From contig JABYQR010000169.1 in NCBI GenBank assembly GCA_022592445.1, positions 1-64,000 on the forward strand: a stretch of DNA of 64,000 nucleotides, written 5' to 3'. The notes below the pieces were generated by a model. The model worked only from the letters and a program-made list of their open reading frames with translations. It searched no databases and was not told where the DNA came from. The position numbers and the translations under genes are program-made. Origin of the DNA: Cytidiella melzeri. Lineage: Eukaryota > Basidiomycota > Agaricomycetes > Polyporales > Irpicaceae. Below, piece by piece: positions 1 to 11,465 of this stretch (the first letter of the stretch is position 1; the number at the start of each line of letters is the position of its first letter).

Positions 1-860
1 AGCAACTGCTCAGCAGGAGATAGGGGGGGAGGGGTCAGTGCCTTGCGCACGTGGGCGGTCATGGTGCGGAGAGGGGAGCGGTTGCGGCGAGTGGCAGGGC
101 GAGGAGCAACGCGGCGAGAAGAGGAGGCTTGGGCTGACATCTTGGGAAGGGCGGAAGCAAATATGGGAGGGAAGTGCGGAAGCAGAGGAAGAGAGGGCGA
201 AAAACTCGAAGTCCAACGACACAATAGCGCGAGGAGCCTCGTGGTCAGAGTTCCCACGGTTCGACTTGCCACGCGAGAACCGGGGACGGTTCGGATTTTA
301 GTTGGGGGGAGAATGATACGCCCGGAAATCGGCTAGGCGCGGAGACCCGGCAGCAGCCCGCCATTTGCGCGGCCCGCGTCATCCTGAGCGGCAAATCCCT
401 CCACTTTCCCAGCGTCACGGGCACGAGGAGTCCACCGAGGTCACGGGGAGTTCACCGAGGGCCCGAGGACTTGACAAGGAGCAGCAACGCGCCGGAAACA
501 TCCGAGGCCGAGGAATCGCACCAAACTCTGGCTCACAGACACGCCCCTTTTGCATCGGAGCATGGGCCGGCCAGCCACCAAGAGTTTCGGACGCGGGTCG
601 GACCAACGGTAGAAGAAACTTGACGCGCGAACCCCGTTTCAGGAAGACTCCTATCACGCCACGCTGTGCAACTCCTGGACGGCGCCTCATCACCTGCTCG
701 CGACGGTTGGCGCCTCTTCAGCGCAAGGGCGCGCGCCGCTACGCCGCGTCGACCAACGCTGTGTCCCGCCGGGCGTCGACTCGCTGGACATTTTGCCTCC
801 GCAGACGGAAGTATTCTGCCACCCCGTTTCCTCGCTCTCGCGTTTGGGTTTAGGACATAG
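1..860. other. Unassigned GC-rich region
   Basis: No recognisable gene. Several overlapping ORFs of 60-160 codons exist on both strands, but they are arginine/proline-rich, have no recognisable motif, and look like products of high GC content. No terminal repeats were seen. Confidence 0.5.
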
Positions 861-890
861 AAGGAAAGGTTTAGGAGAGGGTCTTCAGAG

Positions 891-930
891 TATATAAAAA
901 GGTGTTGTTTGTACTGCGTAGGAGATCAAT
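891..930 (+). promoter_or_regulatory. TATA box followed by AATAAA-like site
   Basis: TATATAAAAA at 891-900 is followed at 928-933 by AATAAA, before an ORF starting at 1050. A TATA box this close to a polyadenylation-like hexamer is typical of the R region of an LTR, but no second LTR copy was found in the window. It could equally be an ordinary promoter. Confidence 0.4.
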
Positions 931-1049
931 AAATCCCCACCCCAGTTTCCAGAGTACACTTTACGCTTTGCGTTCGCGTCGAGGGAGTCTCTTCGCGCCC
1001 ATAGCTGTAGCTTCTTCTGCGTTGTCTCGCTGCGACCTTTCCCACGTTT

Positions 1050-1577
1050 ATGTCCGCGGCATCTACCAACGACAACCCGCCTCGAGTCTGCCGTTACTGT
1101 CCAATTGTTCCCCACCTGCCCGACGGTCGCTGCCCTTACCGCCCGCGCCCGCGCGAGGTTCTACGCCGTTACCCCATCATCCCCGCGCCCACGCCGCCGC
1201 CAGAACCCTCAGCAGCGCCTACGGTCTCCCCTGCGAGATCAACTCCTAAATCACCCTCGCCAGCGCCGTCCGTCGCCTCCGTCGCGGACTCGCTTGAAAA
1301 CTGTTCTTACTGCGATACTCAGAGCGATCATCCAGTTCCCCTACGCACAGGACCTTTCGTCCCACTCGACTGCGATCGCCCGCGCGCGCCGCACCCAGAT
1401 TGCTGGCTATCCCCAGACTTTGAAGGCGAGGATCACGAGTGCGAACTAGTACAGTTCAATCTTACCAGCTCAACCAACGTCGTCGTTGGCCACGCATTCG
1501 CCTGTAATACGCATCGCCGCTCGGGAAGTGTTGTTCTACACTACCGCCCCCGCGCGCAGTCTGTCGAGTCCACTTGA
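1050..1577 (+). CDS. Proline-rich hypothetical protein with zinc-knuckle-like cysteines
   Basis: A 175-codon ORF, the first ATG-initiated long frame after the TATA box at 891. I do not recognise the product. The N-terminus has a cysteine/histidine cluster (CRYC, then H after four residues and C after five more), close to but not matching the CCHC zinc knuckle. Residues about 35-80 are rich in Pro/Ser/Ala, and a second CSYC cluster follows near residue 90. Together with the LTR-like promoter, this could be the gag-like first ORF of an unrecognised retroelement, but no reverse transcriptase follows. Codon use is GC-rich, like the preceding kilobase. It may not be a real gene. Confidence 0.3.
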   Translation: MSAASTNDNPPRVCRYCPIVPHLPDGRCPYRPRPREVLRRYPIIPAPTPPPEPSAAPTVSPARSTPKSPSPAPSVASVADSLENCSYCDTQSDHPVPLRTGPFVPLDCDRPRAPHPDCWLSPDFEGEDHECELVQFNLTSSTNVVVGHAFACNTHRRSGSVVLHYRPRAQSVEST

Positions 1578-1639
1578 CTGCGATCTTACATAGCCTTCCG
1601 CTGCGACTCGCGCGCCATTAGTTTATCTTTCTCTCACGT

Positions 1640-1770
1640 TTCCTTTCGGCTTTTTCATACTGCGTTTGCTTTTTAACTGCGTTATTTTACTGCGTTACTG
1701 CGTTGCGTTTCATCTTCACTGCGTCGAGCTTACTGCGTTCACTTTCACTGCGCCCGCGTTTTACAGCGAC
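1640..1770. repeat. Low-complexity CTGCGTT-rich tract
   Basis: Irregular repeats of ACTGCGTT/TTACTGCG. A similar, weaker tract lies at 16660-16750. Confidence 0.5.
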
Positions 1771-1977
1771 CACTTCATCTTCACCAGCGACCGCGTTTTG
1801 TGTTTGAGATTCATATTGCGTCTACGTTTATCTTCTGCGTCCCTCCGCGCGCCGTTTTCCTACAAGCCGCGACCTTTCACGCGCGCTCTCTTGGAGCCGC
1901 GCTATAACTCTTTCGCTTTCACCGCGCCGACTTGCCCCTTTTACCCGCGATACGCGTGGTAGTTGCCCGTCAAGCTC

Positions 1978-3230
1978 CCTTCATATAAAACTTTATCACA
2001 AAAACCTTGTCGCTCCTATAGCACAGGTAAAACTAGGACTCTTAGGCCACCTCGCATTTACTTTAACACTTCCGCGCTTCCACACCTTTACACTTCTATT
2101 GCCACTTCGTGGTTGGTGGTGTTGTCTTTAAGGTTGTTCTTAGTTTGAAGCGTGACTCAGTGTCTCACCGCGTTCATCCTTTTCTGTCTCATCCTCTCTT
2201 CTGTGTGCAACTCAACACAGATGAACCGCACGACAAATTCCTCACCACTCACATTCCCTGTCAGCCGCTCACTGCACACCAATATCACCTACAACAACAA
2301 ATTTGCTGCTATCTTCTCTGCCATTGGCCTGTTCCGCCAACCACAATTGCTCAATCTGATGAAACCTGATCCGAGCATGATGTGGGAGCAAGCACAATTG
2401 TGTTGTTCTCGAGTTGTATTGTTGTAGAGTACGGTTGGCATGCACAGCGTGTGCCGGAGTCTTGGGGTTGAGGAAGAAGACTACAGAGGGAAAAGGTGCG
2501 TGTTGTTTTGCAAGACAACGTACAGCTGATGGCGATTTGCTATGAGGTCGACAACAGAGTGTGCACTCTTGAAGTGTCCTTCATCAGCCAGTCTTTCGTG
2601 AGGCAGGATGGAGCTGGATAGTTGGAAAATGATTTGCGGGTGTTTCCGGCAGAGTACTGCATCTGTAGAGTATGCGAGTTATGTTCATGACCTAGCAATT
2701 AAGTTACTCTGGCTGCAGAACGTAGTCGTACGTACCCTTGCAATTGGGATAATATATATACATCATCCAGTTTTCCTTCTACGCTACAAATAGCTTGCTT
2801 GATCACAATACAATATCCTGTCATCCCATCTCCTTATACTTTTGACATGCGCCACTCGGATTATCTGTATATTGAGGTCTTTACCTGAGACGTTGTCATC
2901 AGGCTGCAATTAGCTGTCCTCATATTCGCACTCCCTTCGTTCACGTGCACGCAAGCACCCTGTGTACCCAGACCTGGCTTGTACCCACTGTGTCTCAAAA
3001 GTCAAGATGACGAAATCAAGGGGTTGGCGATGTTTTTATTTTATTTTCAGTATTGTTATTTGTCGGCAAAGCCAGGGAGGGTACATGCCGAGGTACTATG
3101 CACACAGTAGAGTATGCGCAACGGGGAGGTTGAAAGTCAAAACGCGCGATACGCGCAGCGAAAGTACACAACTAAGTAAATGATGAGGGTTAGCGATGAA
3201 TCCACTTCCTCGGTGGTTGGTGCAAGAAGC
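1978..3230. other. No gene recognised
   Basis: AT-richer DNA with only short ORFs and no homology I can recognise. Confidence 0.4.
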
Positions 3231-3233
3231 CTT

Positions 3234-3287
3234 CAGACACTTCGTAAAGCAGTCACATCAACCGTGCGACTCATTACGAAGTGTCTG
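3234..3287. repeat. Perfect 14-bp inverted repeat (hairpin)
   Basis: CAGACACTTCGTAA at 3234-3247 is exactly inverted at 3274-3287, with a 26-nt loop. No poly-T follows and no target-site duplication was seen. Confidence 0.8.
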
Positions 3288-3289
3288 AG

Positions 3290-4030
3290 AGCGGCGTTGC
3301 CACAAGCAAAGACAACAGCATTGAGGAAAACGCACTTTACGGTGGGACCCGATGTTATGCAGAGCAGGGAGGAGACGCACCCAAGTTCTTGTGTAATATG
3401 CCGGCATAGTGAACCCATTTGCTGTCCTGCATTGTATCCCTGTTGGCAGTAGAGTTCTCCGCATTGTGAAGAGCTCCTTGGGCCGGCACAAACATGTTCC
3501 AACCCAATCGTCATTCGCGGACTCAGACGATGCAGGATTGTGTCAAGCTGTTCGCCACCATCACCCTTGCTCGGGAATTCTTCCGTCGTCAGTTTGCCTT
3601 CCTTCCAACCGCGGTGCTTCCAGGAGACGCAAGCAGAAATGCACTTACTGGGAGGCTCCGGCTCAGCTTTTCTAGCAGTCAACCCGTCTGGTTCAAACGC
3701 GAATTGTATGACTTTAGGGGCACAATTTAGAGTCCTGCTCATGTCTGAGGTGCGTCAAACCCGCGAGCATGTTGATCACTGACTTACCAGACGTATCGGG
3801 AGCCTATAGCGACCCCTTTGTCCCCGTTCTCATCTCGACGTGCCCCACTTTCTTCAACATCCTCTGACTCTTTGTTTCCCTCCTCACCATCCCTGTCAAT
3901 CTTGTTTTGCTCAACTTCCTCCTCAACTCCTTGCGTTTCCGGAAATGGATCCATTGCAATGTCGGCGAGGGCGACTAGTAGATAGGTAGTGCTGCAAAGA
4001 GCAGCTAAGCGCGGTAAGTCAGGTATATCC
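3290..4030. other. No confident gene
   Basis: A minus-strand ORF (3233-3742, 169 codons) and one rich in Glu/Asp (3784-4101) occupy this stretch. Neither has a recognisable motif. The second ends inside the hairpin at 4035-4170, so both frames there are mirror images of one another. Confidence 0.3.
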
Positions 4031-4034
4031 TCCT

Positions 4035-4170
4035 GCGCCACAAAGCGCAACTCGGTGCTGACAGGCCAGAGCTTACGTCCTCTTTTGATAATGACGCGCA
4101 AAAACGTGCGTCTTGTTCAAAAGAGGACGTAAGTTTTTGCCTGTCAGCACCGAGTTGCGCTTTGTGGCGC
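4035..4170. repeat. Long hairpin with 54-bp arms
   Basis: Arms 4035-4088 and 4117-4170 pair over their length except for a symmetrical 5-nt internal bulge. Arm ends are GCGCCACAAAGCGCAACTCG and its exact inverse. The 28-nt loop contains GACGC...GCGTC, which can pair again. It lies just upstream of the G-alpha fragment. Confidence 0.85.
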
Positions 4171-4417
4171 ATAAGGACATTGCTCCCTCTGTTTTCCTCC
4201 CACCTCTCACCTCCATATGCTTGACCACTCTCACCCCTATATCGTTGCACACATCAATCCTCAATGTCGGCTTTGTACTTGGTCTCGAAATGACAGAACC
4301 GGTGAGTGCATGTTTGTTCCTATTGCTCTATACACGCAGGGGTATTTGTTCGTACAATGCGGCATTTGGTTTTTTTTTATAAGTTCACTTTGACTTCACA
4401 TGTGGCAGATTGACCCC
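4171..4417. other. Unassigned, upstream of G-alpha fragment
   Basis: Contains ATGACAGAACCG followed directly by GTGAGT at about 4289-4306, which could be a short first exon and donor site. Nothing else is recognised. Confidence 0.3.
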
Positions 4418-4848
4418 CTTCACACTTCCCTTCCCCGTCTTCGGCGCTCTTGCTCTTGCCCCCAACCGCCATCCTCTCTCTCTCCCCCCGCTGCTCAGAT
4501 ACCCAGCACATACACAAACATCATGGTAACAACCTCACACACGGTCTCAAGTACCTCAACATTTGCGATTCTGTCGCATCCCCAATTCTCAGCATTGTCC
4601 TTCGTCAAAGTCTCGAGGATGCCGCTCTGATATAGTGTTATATCATTCCGGGCTACGGTCAGCAAGAAGGCCATTCAACTCAGCAATCCTTGGTTGTACA
4701 TTATTACATATATGCATTGTTGTGTCACCTTCATTTTTTCTTCGCATTTGCTGTCGCAGGTTTATCATTCTTTTTGAACCTTTTGGAATTACTGTTCGTG
4801 TAATCATTTTTTCTTTCCTCTCATTCTTATCATCTTGCACTCTCGGTT
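4418..4848 (+). pseudogene. G-protein alpha subunit fragment with internal deletion
   Basis: 4418-4556 matches, with few changes, the reverse strand of 63862-64000. It includes an intron tail ending CTGCTCAG and the exon encoding HKHHGNNLTHGLKYL of the G-alpha helical domain. That exon then joins directly to a stretch encoding a G-alpha-like C-terminus (ILSIVLRQSLEDAALI, then stop at 4633-4635). The following 3' flank to 4848 matches the reverse strand of 61800-61580. The GTPase core found at 62880-63371 is missing. It is therefore an internally deleted, inverted duplicate of the locus at the right end. It ends abruptly where gypsy copy A begins, sharing GGTTGG at the junction. Confidence 0.75.
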
Positions 4849-4869
4849 GGTATTATCCAAGACACCACT

Positions 4870-7800
4870 CACAAAGTCTGGTGTATGGCCGGCTTCACCT
4901 ACTCTACTAAGCTTGCTGCCGAAGCAAGCAAAGCTAAAGCTCAGCGCTCCTTCGAAGACATCATTTCATCAGAGTACCATAGACACGCTAAAGTCTGCTC
5001 TGAGGAAGAGTCTAATCGGCTACCCCAGCATCAGCCCTGGGACCATTCAATTGATCTCAAACCAGACGTTCCTGAGACCATCAAAGTTTACCCTATGCCC
5101 CTGAATGAACAAGCCGAGCTTGACAAGTTCATTCAGGAGAACCTATCCAAAGGTTACATCACGCCTTCCAAGTCTCCAATGGCTTCTCCAGTTTTCTTCA
5201 TCAAAAAGAAGGATAACAAACTCCGACTTATTCAGGACTATTGCAAACTCAACGACATCACTGTGATGAACTGCCACCCTCTACCGCTTGCCACTGACAT
5301 TATTAACAAGCTCAAGGGTGCAAAGATGTTCACCAAATTTGATGTTCATTGGGGATACCACAACATCTGAATCAAAGAAGGAGACAAGTACAAAGCATCA
5401 TTTGTTACCAACCAAGGACTTTTCAAAGCTAAAGTCATGTTCTTCGGTCTCACGAACTCACCCGCTACCTTCCAAGCTCTGATGGACAACATCTTCGCCA
5501 ACCTTGTCGCCGACGGCAAGGTGGCTGTCCATCGAGATGACATCTTGATCTGGAGCAACAACCTGACGGAGCACCGCAAGGTTGTACATGAAGTCCTCGA
5601 GCGACTTCAGCAGCATGATCTCTACCTCCAGCCGGAAATGTGCAAGTTTGAGAAATCTGAGATTGAGTACCTTGGGTTGATCATTTGCGCCAGCGAAGTA
5701 GCTATGGACCCTGTCAAAGTCCAAGCAGTTTCTACGTGACCCACACCCAAGAACCTCAAAGAAGTTAGAGGATTTATTGGGTTTGTCAACTTCTACCGCC
5801 GCTTCATTCAGGACTTCTCAAAGCACGAACGGCCTTTACACAACCTGACTAAGAAGGACGTACTGTTTGTCTGGGGTCCAGCACACCAGACTGCCTTCAC
5901 GTTGCTAAAGAGGGCCTTTCTCACTAAGCCCATCTTGGCAGTCTGGGACCCTGAACTCCCTACACGTCTAGAAGTCGATGCTCCGCGCTATGCAACCGGT
6001 GGAATCATCTCCCAGAAGTCAAAGGAAGATGGATTCTACCATTCTATCGCCTACCAGTCCGCGTCTATGACTGAAGCCGAGCGTAACTACGAAATCTTTG
6101 ATCGGGAAATGTTAGCCATCACCAAAGCTCTCAAAGATTGGCGCCACTACCTTGAGGGGCTCAAGAAACCGTTTGAGATCTGGACAGATCATGCAAACTT
6201 GCAGTACTGGAAAACTGCGCAACACCTCACTCGATGTCAAGCACGTTGGTCATTACTCTTGGCTGACTTCGACTTCGTGTTGGTACACAAGCCCGGTAGT
6301 ACCATGATACACGCTGATCCTCTCTCTCGTCTTCACTCACATGCTGTCACGGATGAAGAAGACAACAAGGATCAAGTGGTACTGAAACCGGAACATTTCC
6401 GCATCCTCGCTACCAGTGCGCTTACCACTGCTTCTCCGCTCGAATCAAAGATCCGAGAATGCACGGAACAAGAAGCAGAAGTCGCACAAGCTCTTGCTAC
6501 CCTTTGAAAGAAGGGTCCTCGCAAACTTGTCAGCGGTTTACTCGAATGGGAAGAGAGTGACGGACTCATCTATTACAAGGGAAAACTCTACATCTAACAA
6601 CAAAGAGCTCCGTCACAAAATCGTCAAATCTTGCCATGACAAACCCGCGGCTGGTCATCCGGCAAACACGGCACCATAGAGTTAGTCTCACAACACCATT
6701 GGTGGCCAAAGATGAATGCCTTCGTAGAGACTTACGTACTAGGCTGTGATTGCTGTCAGTGTTACAAGTCAGCTCCACATCCTAAAGCAGTACTACAGCC
6801 TCAGGAGACTCCAGCTGGACCTTGGGAACACATTGGTGTGGATCTCATCACTCAGCTTTACCCTCTAAGGGATTTGATTCAATCGCGGTCTACGTTGACC
6901 ACTACTCCGATCAAACACATATCATCCCTACTACTACTAGGGTTAACGCTGAGGGGATTGCCGACCTACACGTATTCCAACTTCACGGCATTCCCAAAAA
7001 GGTGTTCTCTGACCGAGGACCCCAGTTTGCAGCACGCTTCATGCGTGCACTCTATCACCGCCTAGGCATAGAAACTGGTTTTACGACTGCCTATCATCTG
7101 CAAGGAAATGGCAAAGTTGAACGGAAAAACCAGGATATTGAACAGTACCTGCGTCTATTCTGTCAACAACGACAAGACGACTGGGTCAATCATCTGCCGG
7201 TGGCTGAGTTTGCACTCAACTCACCAGTACATACAGGTAATTCACAAACACCGTTTGAGGTCATCTACGGATATCGCCCCAATTTCACCATACCAGTCGG
7301 CAAGCGAAGCAATATCCCATCGCTCAATGAGCGCCTTGACAATATGGCTCGAGTACATAAGGAGACGCAAGCAGCTCTTCGTCCAAGCAAAGAAAAGATG
7401 AAGCAACTCTACAAATCTGAGAAGCGCTCTCCACGCGTCTTCCAAGTAGGGGACATGGTCTGGCTGAGTGCTAAAAACGTCAACATTCACCAGGCTACGC
7501 CTAAACTCGGTCCTCGACAGCTCGGCCTGTACAAAGTCATTGAACGCATTGGCAATCTTGACTACAAACTCAATCTACCCAGCTATCTCCGAATCCACCC
7601 CGTCTTCCACATCAACCGTCTAAGTCCCTGGCACGACAACGGCAAAGACGTACCCCCACCTCCTGATCCTATCGTCATAGAAGGAGAAGAACAGTACGTT
7701 GTCAAAAAGGTGCTAGACAGCAGGCTACACGGACGATGGAAGAAACTGCAATTCCTAGTTAAATGGGAAGGGTATTCAGACAGACACAATAGCTGGGAAC

Positions 7801-8036
7801 CGGTTGAGAACCTCGAGAATAGTCAAGAAGCAATTGACAACTTCTACAAAGCAAACCCCGGAGCGCCCCGGGTCATCAAAGCTTCACTCTTCGCGGATCT
7901 ACGCTCGCACTTTCGGGAATTCAATACCCAGACCGACCCCGCTTTCCTTCGCACGATCTATTCATCTACATACGATCTTAGCTGGGATGAAGGCAAACAC
8001 ATTGGTCTGGATATCTCAAGAACATCACACTGACGG
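4870..8036 (+). pseudogene. Gypsy pol remnant: RT, RNase H, integrase, chromodomain
   Basis: RT: MASPVFFIKKKDNKLRLIQD and the active-site region, here HRDD instead of YLDD (about 5530-5545). RNase H: region around 5960-6300, including TDHANLQYWK. Integrase: zinc-binding Cys pair GCDCCQ, then SDRGPQFAARF (about 7003-7040). Chromodomain: KLQFLVKWEGYSDRHNSWEP (about 7740-7805). Breaks: TGA at 5368-5370 (CGA in copy C), TGA at 5737-5739 (TGG in copy B), TGA at 6505-6507 (CGA in copy C), small deletions near 6595 and 6660, and a 9-nt loss near 6970. The last segment, 6822-8033, is one open frame covering integrase core to the C-terminal tail after the chromodomain. Confidence 0.9.
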
Positions 8037-8198
8037 GTAACGTCGAGTCAATGACACCAGAAGGGGAGAAACTTCCTAGCATCCTTCTGACTAGACAGTC
8101 AGGGAAATTCTGCTGAATCCCTGTAGACGGGTAGAAGACCTCTATCACCACAGCACAGTGATGCTTCGCGAGGACGCTCGATTTGAGGAGGGGGGTAA

Positions 8199-8957
8199 TG
8201 TCATGGATGGCCCGACTAGCCCTTAATTTTTGCAATTTACCTCTTGTTTTTATCTATAAAACTCCGGGCTGCAACTCAGTTGCAACCTTATCTGCATAAA
8301 CTCCCTTTTCACGTCTATTAAGCGCACGTATCACGTGGCTTAGATGCTACACACGGTCACATTACTTGCTACTACGTCACACTGGCATGTGACTTAGCTT
8401 AAGTAAGACCACATGGCTACAAGCACATGGCTCAGCCCATAGCTAGGGTTTGATGTCATAGATGACGTCCACATGGACTCCTTTTTGTTCTTTCCTTATT
8501 GTTCTCTTTATGGAAGGATGTGCTCACGGGTGTGGGAATAGAATACAAAAGTTGGTCTCCTTTTAGACAGATTCTCTCACAAGTAGAGTTCTTGGAAAGG
8601 TCTAGACAATAGCTATTGTTCTCCTTTAGGTAGTTCTTTTGTTCTTCGTTCACACGGCTTCTTGCAAAGCCTGCCCTCAACATGGTCTGTGCGCATGTCC
8701 CTGAAGTCTATATAAGCAGCTGCATGTACGCTCCTAGCCCCCATCTCGACCTCTTGGTCTTTACTGGGCTAGGTAAGCCACTCCCTTCTGTACTACATAG
8801 CTAGTAGTACTCAATGCTAACTTGGTGTTTACTGGGCTAGACATCTGAATAAGATTTATAGCTGGTGAGAGTATTATGCTTTACGCCTACCACCACCACT
8901 TTGTCGTCATCCACTTCGTGTCCCTGTCTGCCGCATTGAACCCCTGTCTTTGCGTCA
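8199..8957 (+). repeat. Family 1 LTR (3' LTR of copy A)
   Basis: 759 bp, beginning TGTCATGG after the purine tract GAGGAGGGGGGTAA. The last 40 bp are diverged from other copies but end at CGTCA. It keeps the TATA box, the ATCTCGACCT start-site motif, GTAAG and the duplicated CTTGG...GGCTAG element with one change in the second copy. Confidence 0.9.
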
Positions 8958-9255
8958 CTTACCAAGCCATCTGGTCATGAATATTGACTGTGTTACGGGC
9001 ATTTGCTAATGAACACACCTTTGATAGGCAACTTGATCTGGGATAAAGTGACTTTACTACAATTGAGAAGTTTGATTCCAGGAAAAGGAGCCATATATTG
9101 ATGAAGGTAATCACCAATGGTAGCAAGGGGCTTCATCTATCTTGTCATTAATCTTGTGCAGTGTTCCTTGCTGATTCTAGAAAATTACTTGCTTCAAGAA
9201 TGAAGAGCTGTAGGGTGTCTCATTAGATCAATTGGTAGAACATGTTACATGTGCC

Positions 9256-10090
9256 CTGTTGATGTCTGCACTGCCTCACCCCCATCGGAGCTGCAACAGG
9301 CTGTGTTCTGTTTGTAACACCTGCTTATGGAGCAACTGGTGGTTGTGAAACTGTATGGAAGAATCAAAGGCAGTGCTTTATGCTAATGCAACCACATCCT
9401 GTTGATGTCTGAACTGCTTCAGCCCCATTAGAACTGCCACAGACTATGTTCTGATTTTGATTCCTCCTTAGAGAGCAACTCATGGTTGTGAAACCTTAGG
9501 CAACAATACGAGGCAGTGGTTGCTGCTGATGCAACCATGTCCTGTTGATGTCTGACCTGCATCACCCCTATTGGAACTGCCACAGATTGTGTTCTGATTG
9601 TAACTTCTGCATAGAGAGTAGTGGTTATAAAACCTTGTGAACCAATTGAATGCAGTGCTTGCTGCCAATGCAACCATGCACTGTTGATGTCTGAACTGCC
9701 TCACCCCCATTGAAACTGCCACAGCTGTAACTCCTCCTTGGAACTCAGTGGTTGTGAAACTTTGTGGACCAATTGAATGCAGTGCTGGCTGCTGATGAAA
9801 CCACATCCAGCTGATATCTGTGCTACCTCACCCCCATCAGAGCTGCCACAGGCTGTGTTCTGATTGTAACTCCTACTTATAGAGCAACTGGTGGTTGTGT
9901 AACTGTATGGAAGAATCAAAGGCAGTGCTTTATGCTGATGCAACCACATCCTGTTGATGTCTGACCTGCCTCACCCCCATTGGAACTGCCACAGGCTGTG
10001 TTCTGATTGTAACTCCTGCTTAGAGAGCAATTAACAGTTGTGAAACTTGTGGAACAATCAGATGCAGCACTCACTGCTGATGCAGCCACA
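9256..10090 (+). repeat. Tandem units of about 140 bp, roughly 6 copies
   Basis: Units begin near CTGTTGATGTCTG (about 9260, 9400, 9541, 9682, 9950) or a diverged CAGCTGATATCTG (about 9808). They include CTCACCCCCATTGGAACTGC and GTGGTTGTGAAAC. About three inverted units occur in the right arm (18480-18590, 31770-32045). The repeats are diverged and have no unique spacers, so this is not a CRISPR array. Confidence 0.8.
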
Positions 10091-10350
10091 GGTTTACATT
10101 GTTCAAGAATGTAGGGGTTGAGAATTTGTAGTTAGCTTCCAAAGTACTGGTAATTCTTGCTCAGAGCCAACACTATGTGTAGCATGTCTTGTTATTGTAT
10201 TCCTTGTTCAGAGAGCAAGCAATGTCTGTATATTGCTGCACATCAACCTGGCCAGAATTTGACATCATTTGCCAGCAGGAGTGGAGTTTGAATCTGGGTC
10301 TGGATGACTTTTTTCAGTAGACAGGCCATAACTTGCTCAATTTCACTTCA

Positions 10351-11008
10351 ATTGACAGGATGTTTGTACCAGGATGTTGCCAAATGATAGGGCTATCCAA
10401 TGGTGTATTATATGTACGGATTTGTACCCATATTCAGTTTGTAAAACTTAAAAACTGCATATTGATTGCAAAAGTTATCTGATGCCAAGTTATAAAGGGC
10501 TGATAACAAAGCCAGTGTGATGCTATCAGCTGGATTCATTGTTTTGTTATTGACACTGTTACTGTCTGTATTCTGCCATCAACTTCCCACACTTTGGGGG
10601 ACAAAAAGGTCACATCTGAAAAGGCATCAATGTGCTGGAGCACACTGGAACAATTCTTCTTCATTCTTCAGGAATTGTAATTGACAGAATGTTTGTACCA
10701 GAATGTTGCCGAAATAAAGAGCTATCCAATGGTGTATAATTTGTACAACTCTGCGCCCATATGCAGCCTGTAAAAATTAAAAAGTGCATTCTGGATGCAA
10801 AAGTGATCTAATACAAAGTTATAAAGGGCTCATAACAAAGTCAGTGTGATGCCATCAACTGCATTCATTGCTTTGATATTGAGACTGTTACTCTCTGTAT
10901 TCTCCCATCAACTTCCCACACTTTGGGGGATAAAAAGGTCACATCTGAAAAAGCATCAATGTGCTGCAGCACACTGGAACAATTCTTCTTCATTCTTCAG
11001 GAATTCTA
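10351..11008 (+). repeat. Direct duplication of about 329 bp
   Basis: Unit 1 is 10351-10679 and unit 2 is 10680-11008, both starting ATTGACAG and both ending near CAGGAATT. Only one unit is present in the right arm (17866-18200), so the duplication arose after the arms formed or was lost on the right. Confidence 0.8.
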
Positions 11009-11465
11009 AACCACTGATACACACTCTAAAATCAATAACAACCCCAAGACCACACAACCCACCACAAATTGGCAATAGAAGTGTAAGGGTGCAAGTCCAC
11101 AAAAGTGTGTATAGTTTTTGCAAGGTGCCCCAAGAGTCCAAGCTAACCTTGTGCAACTAAAGGCAACAGGGTAGTAGGGTAAGTGTTTATAAAGCAGCAA
11201 AGCAAAAGGGGGGTTAACTTGATGAAGTGAGCAAAGTGATGCAAGTTGTGGATAGGAAGCTATTGTGCAAATAAGTAGTCATAGTGATGTATGACAAAGC
11301 AAATTTGCAATGAGAGCACAGTAAGAGTCATGAAACACAAAATGCAGTTGCTCATGAAGAGAGAAGGGTTGCTATCACATGCAGTTGCAGTGAAAGTGAA
11401 ACACAGTAAACAAACACAGTACAAACAACACAGTGAAACAAAGAGAGACTGTCAGGAACACAATA
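11009..11465. other. AT-rich spacer inside the inverted repeat
   Basis: Only short ORFs. Nothing recognised. Confidence 0.4.

Larger units (their letters stand above)
4849..8957 (+). mobile_element. Gypsy family 1, copy A (5'-truncated chromovirus)
   Basis: Begins inside pol, between protease and reverse transcriptase, at a sharp junction (GGTATTATCC, 4849-4858), and runs through RT, RNase H, integrase and chromodomain to a 3' LTR. The 5' LTR, leader, gag and protease are absent. Compared with copies B and C it carries transition-type nonsense codons and a few small deletions. Its LTR abuts the left arm of the long inverted repeat at 8958. Confidence 0.9.
8958..11008 (+). repeat. Left arm of long inverted repeat
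   Basis: Inverted match to 31762-32345 (outer part) and 17855-18598 (inner part). Order from the outside in: a unique segment, about six tandem units of roughly 140 bp, then a segment containing CACACTTTGGGGGACAAAAAGGTCAC. The outer end is cut off by copy A. The arm is about 2 kb if the inner 329-bp duplication is included. Confidence 0.75.

Noticed and set aside
9256..10090. CRISPR-like array of direct repeats
   Set aside because: Units are about 140 bp, diverged, without short unique spacers or cas genes; a eukaryotic tandem repeat.
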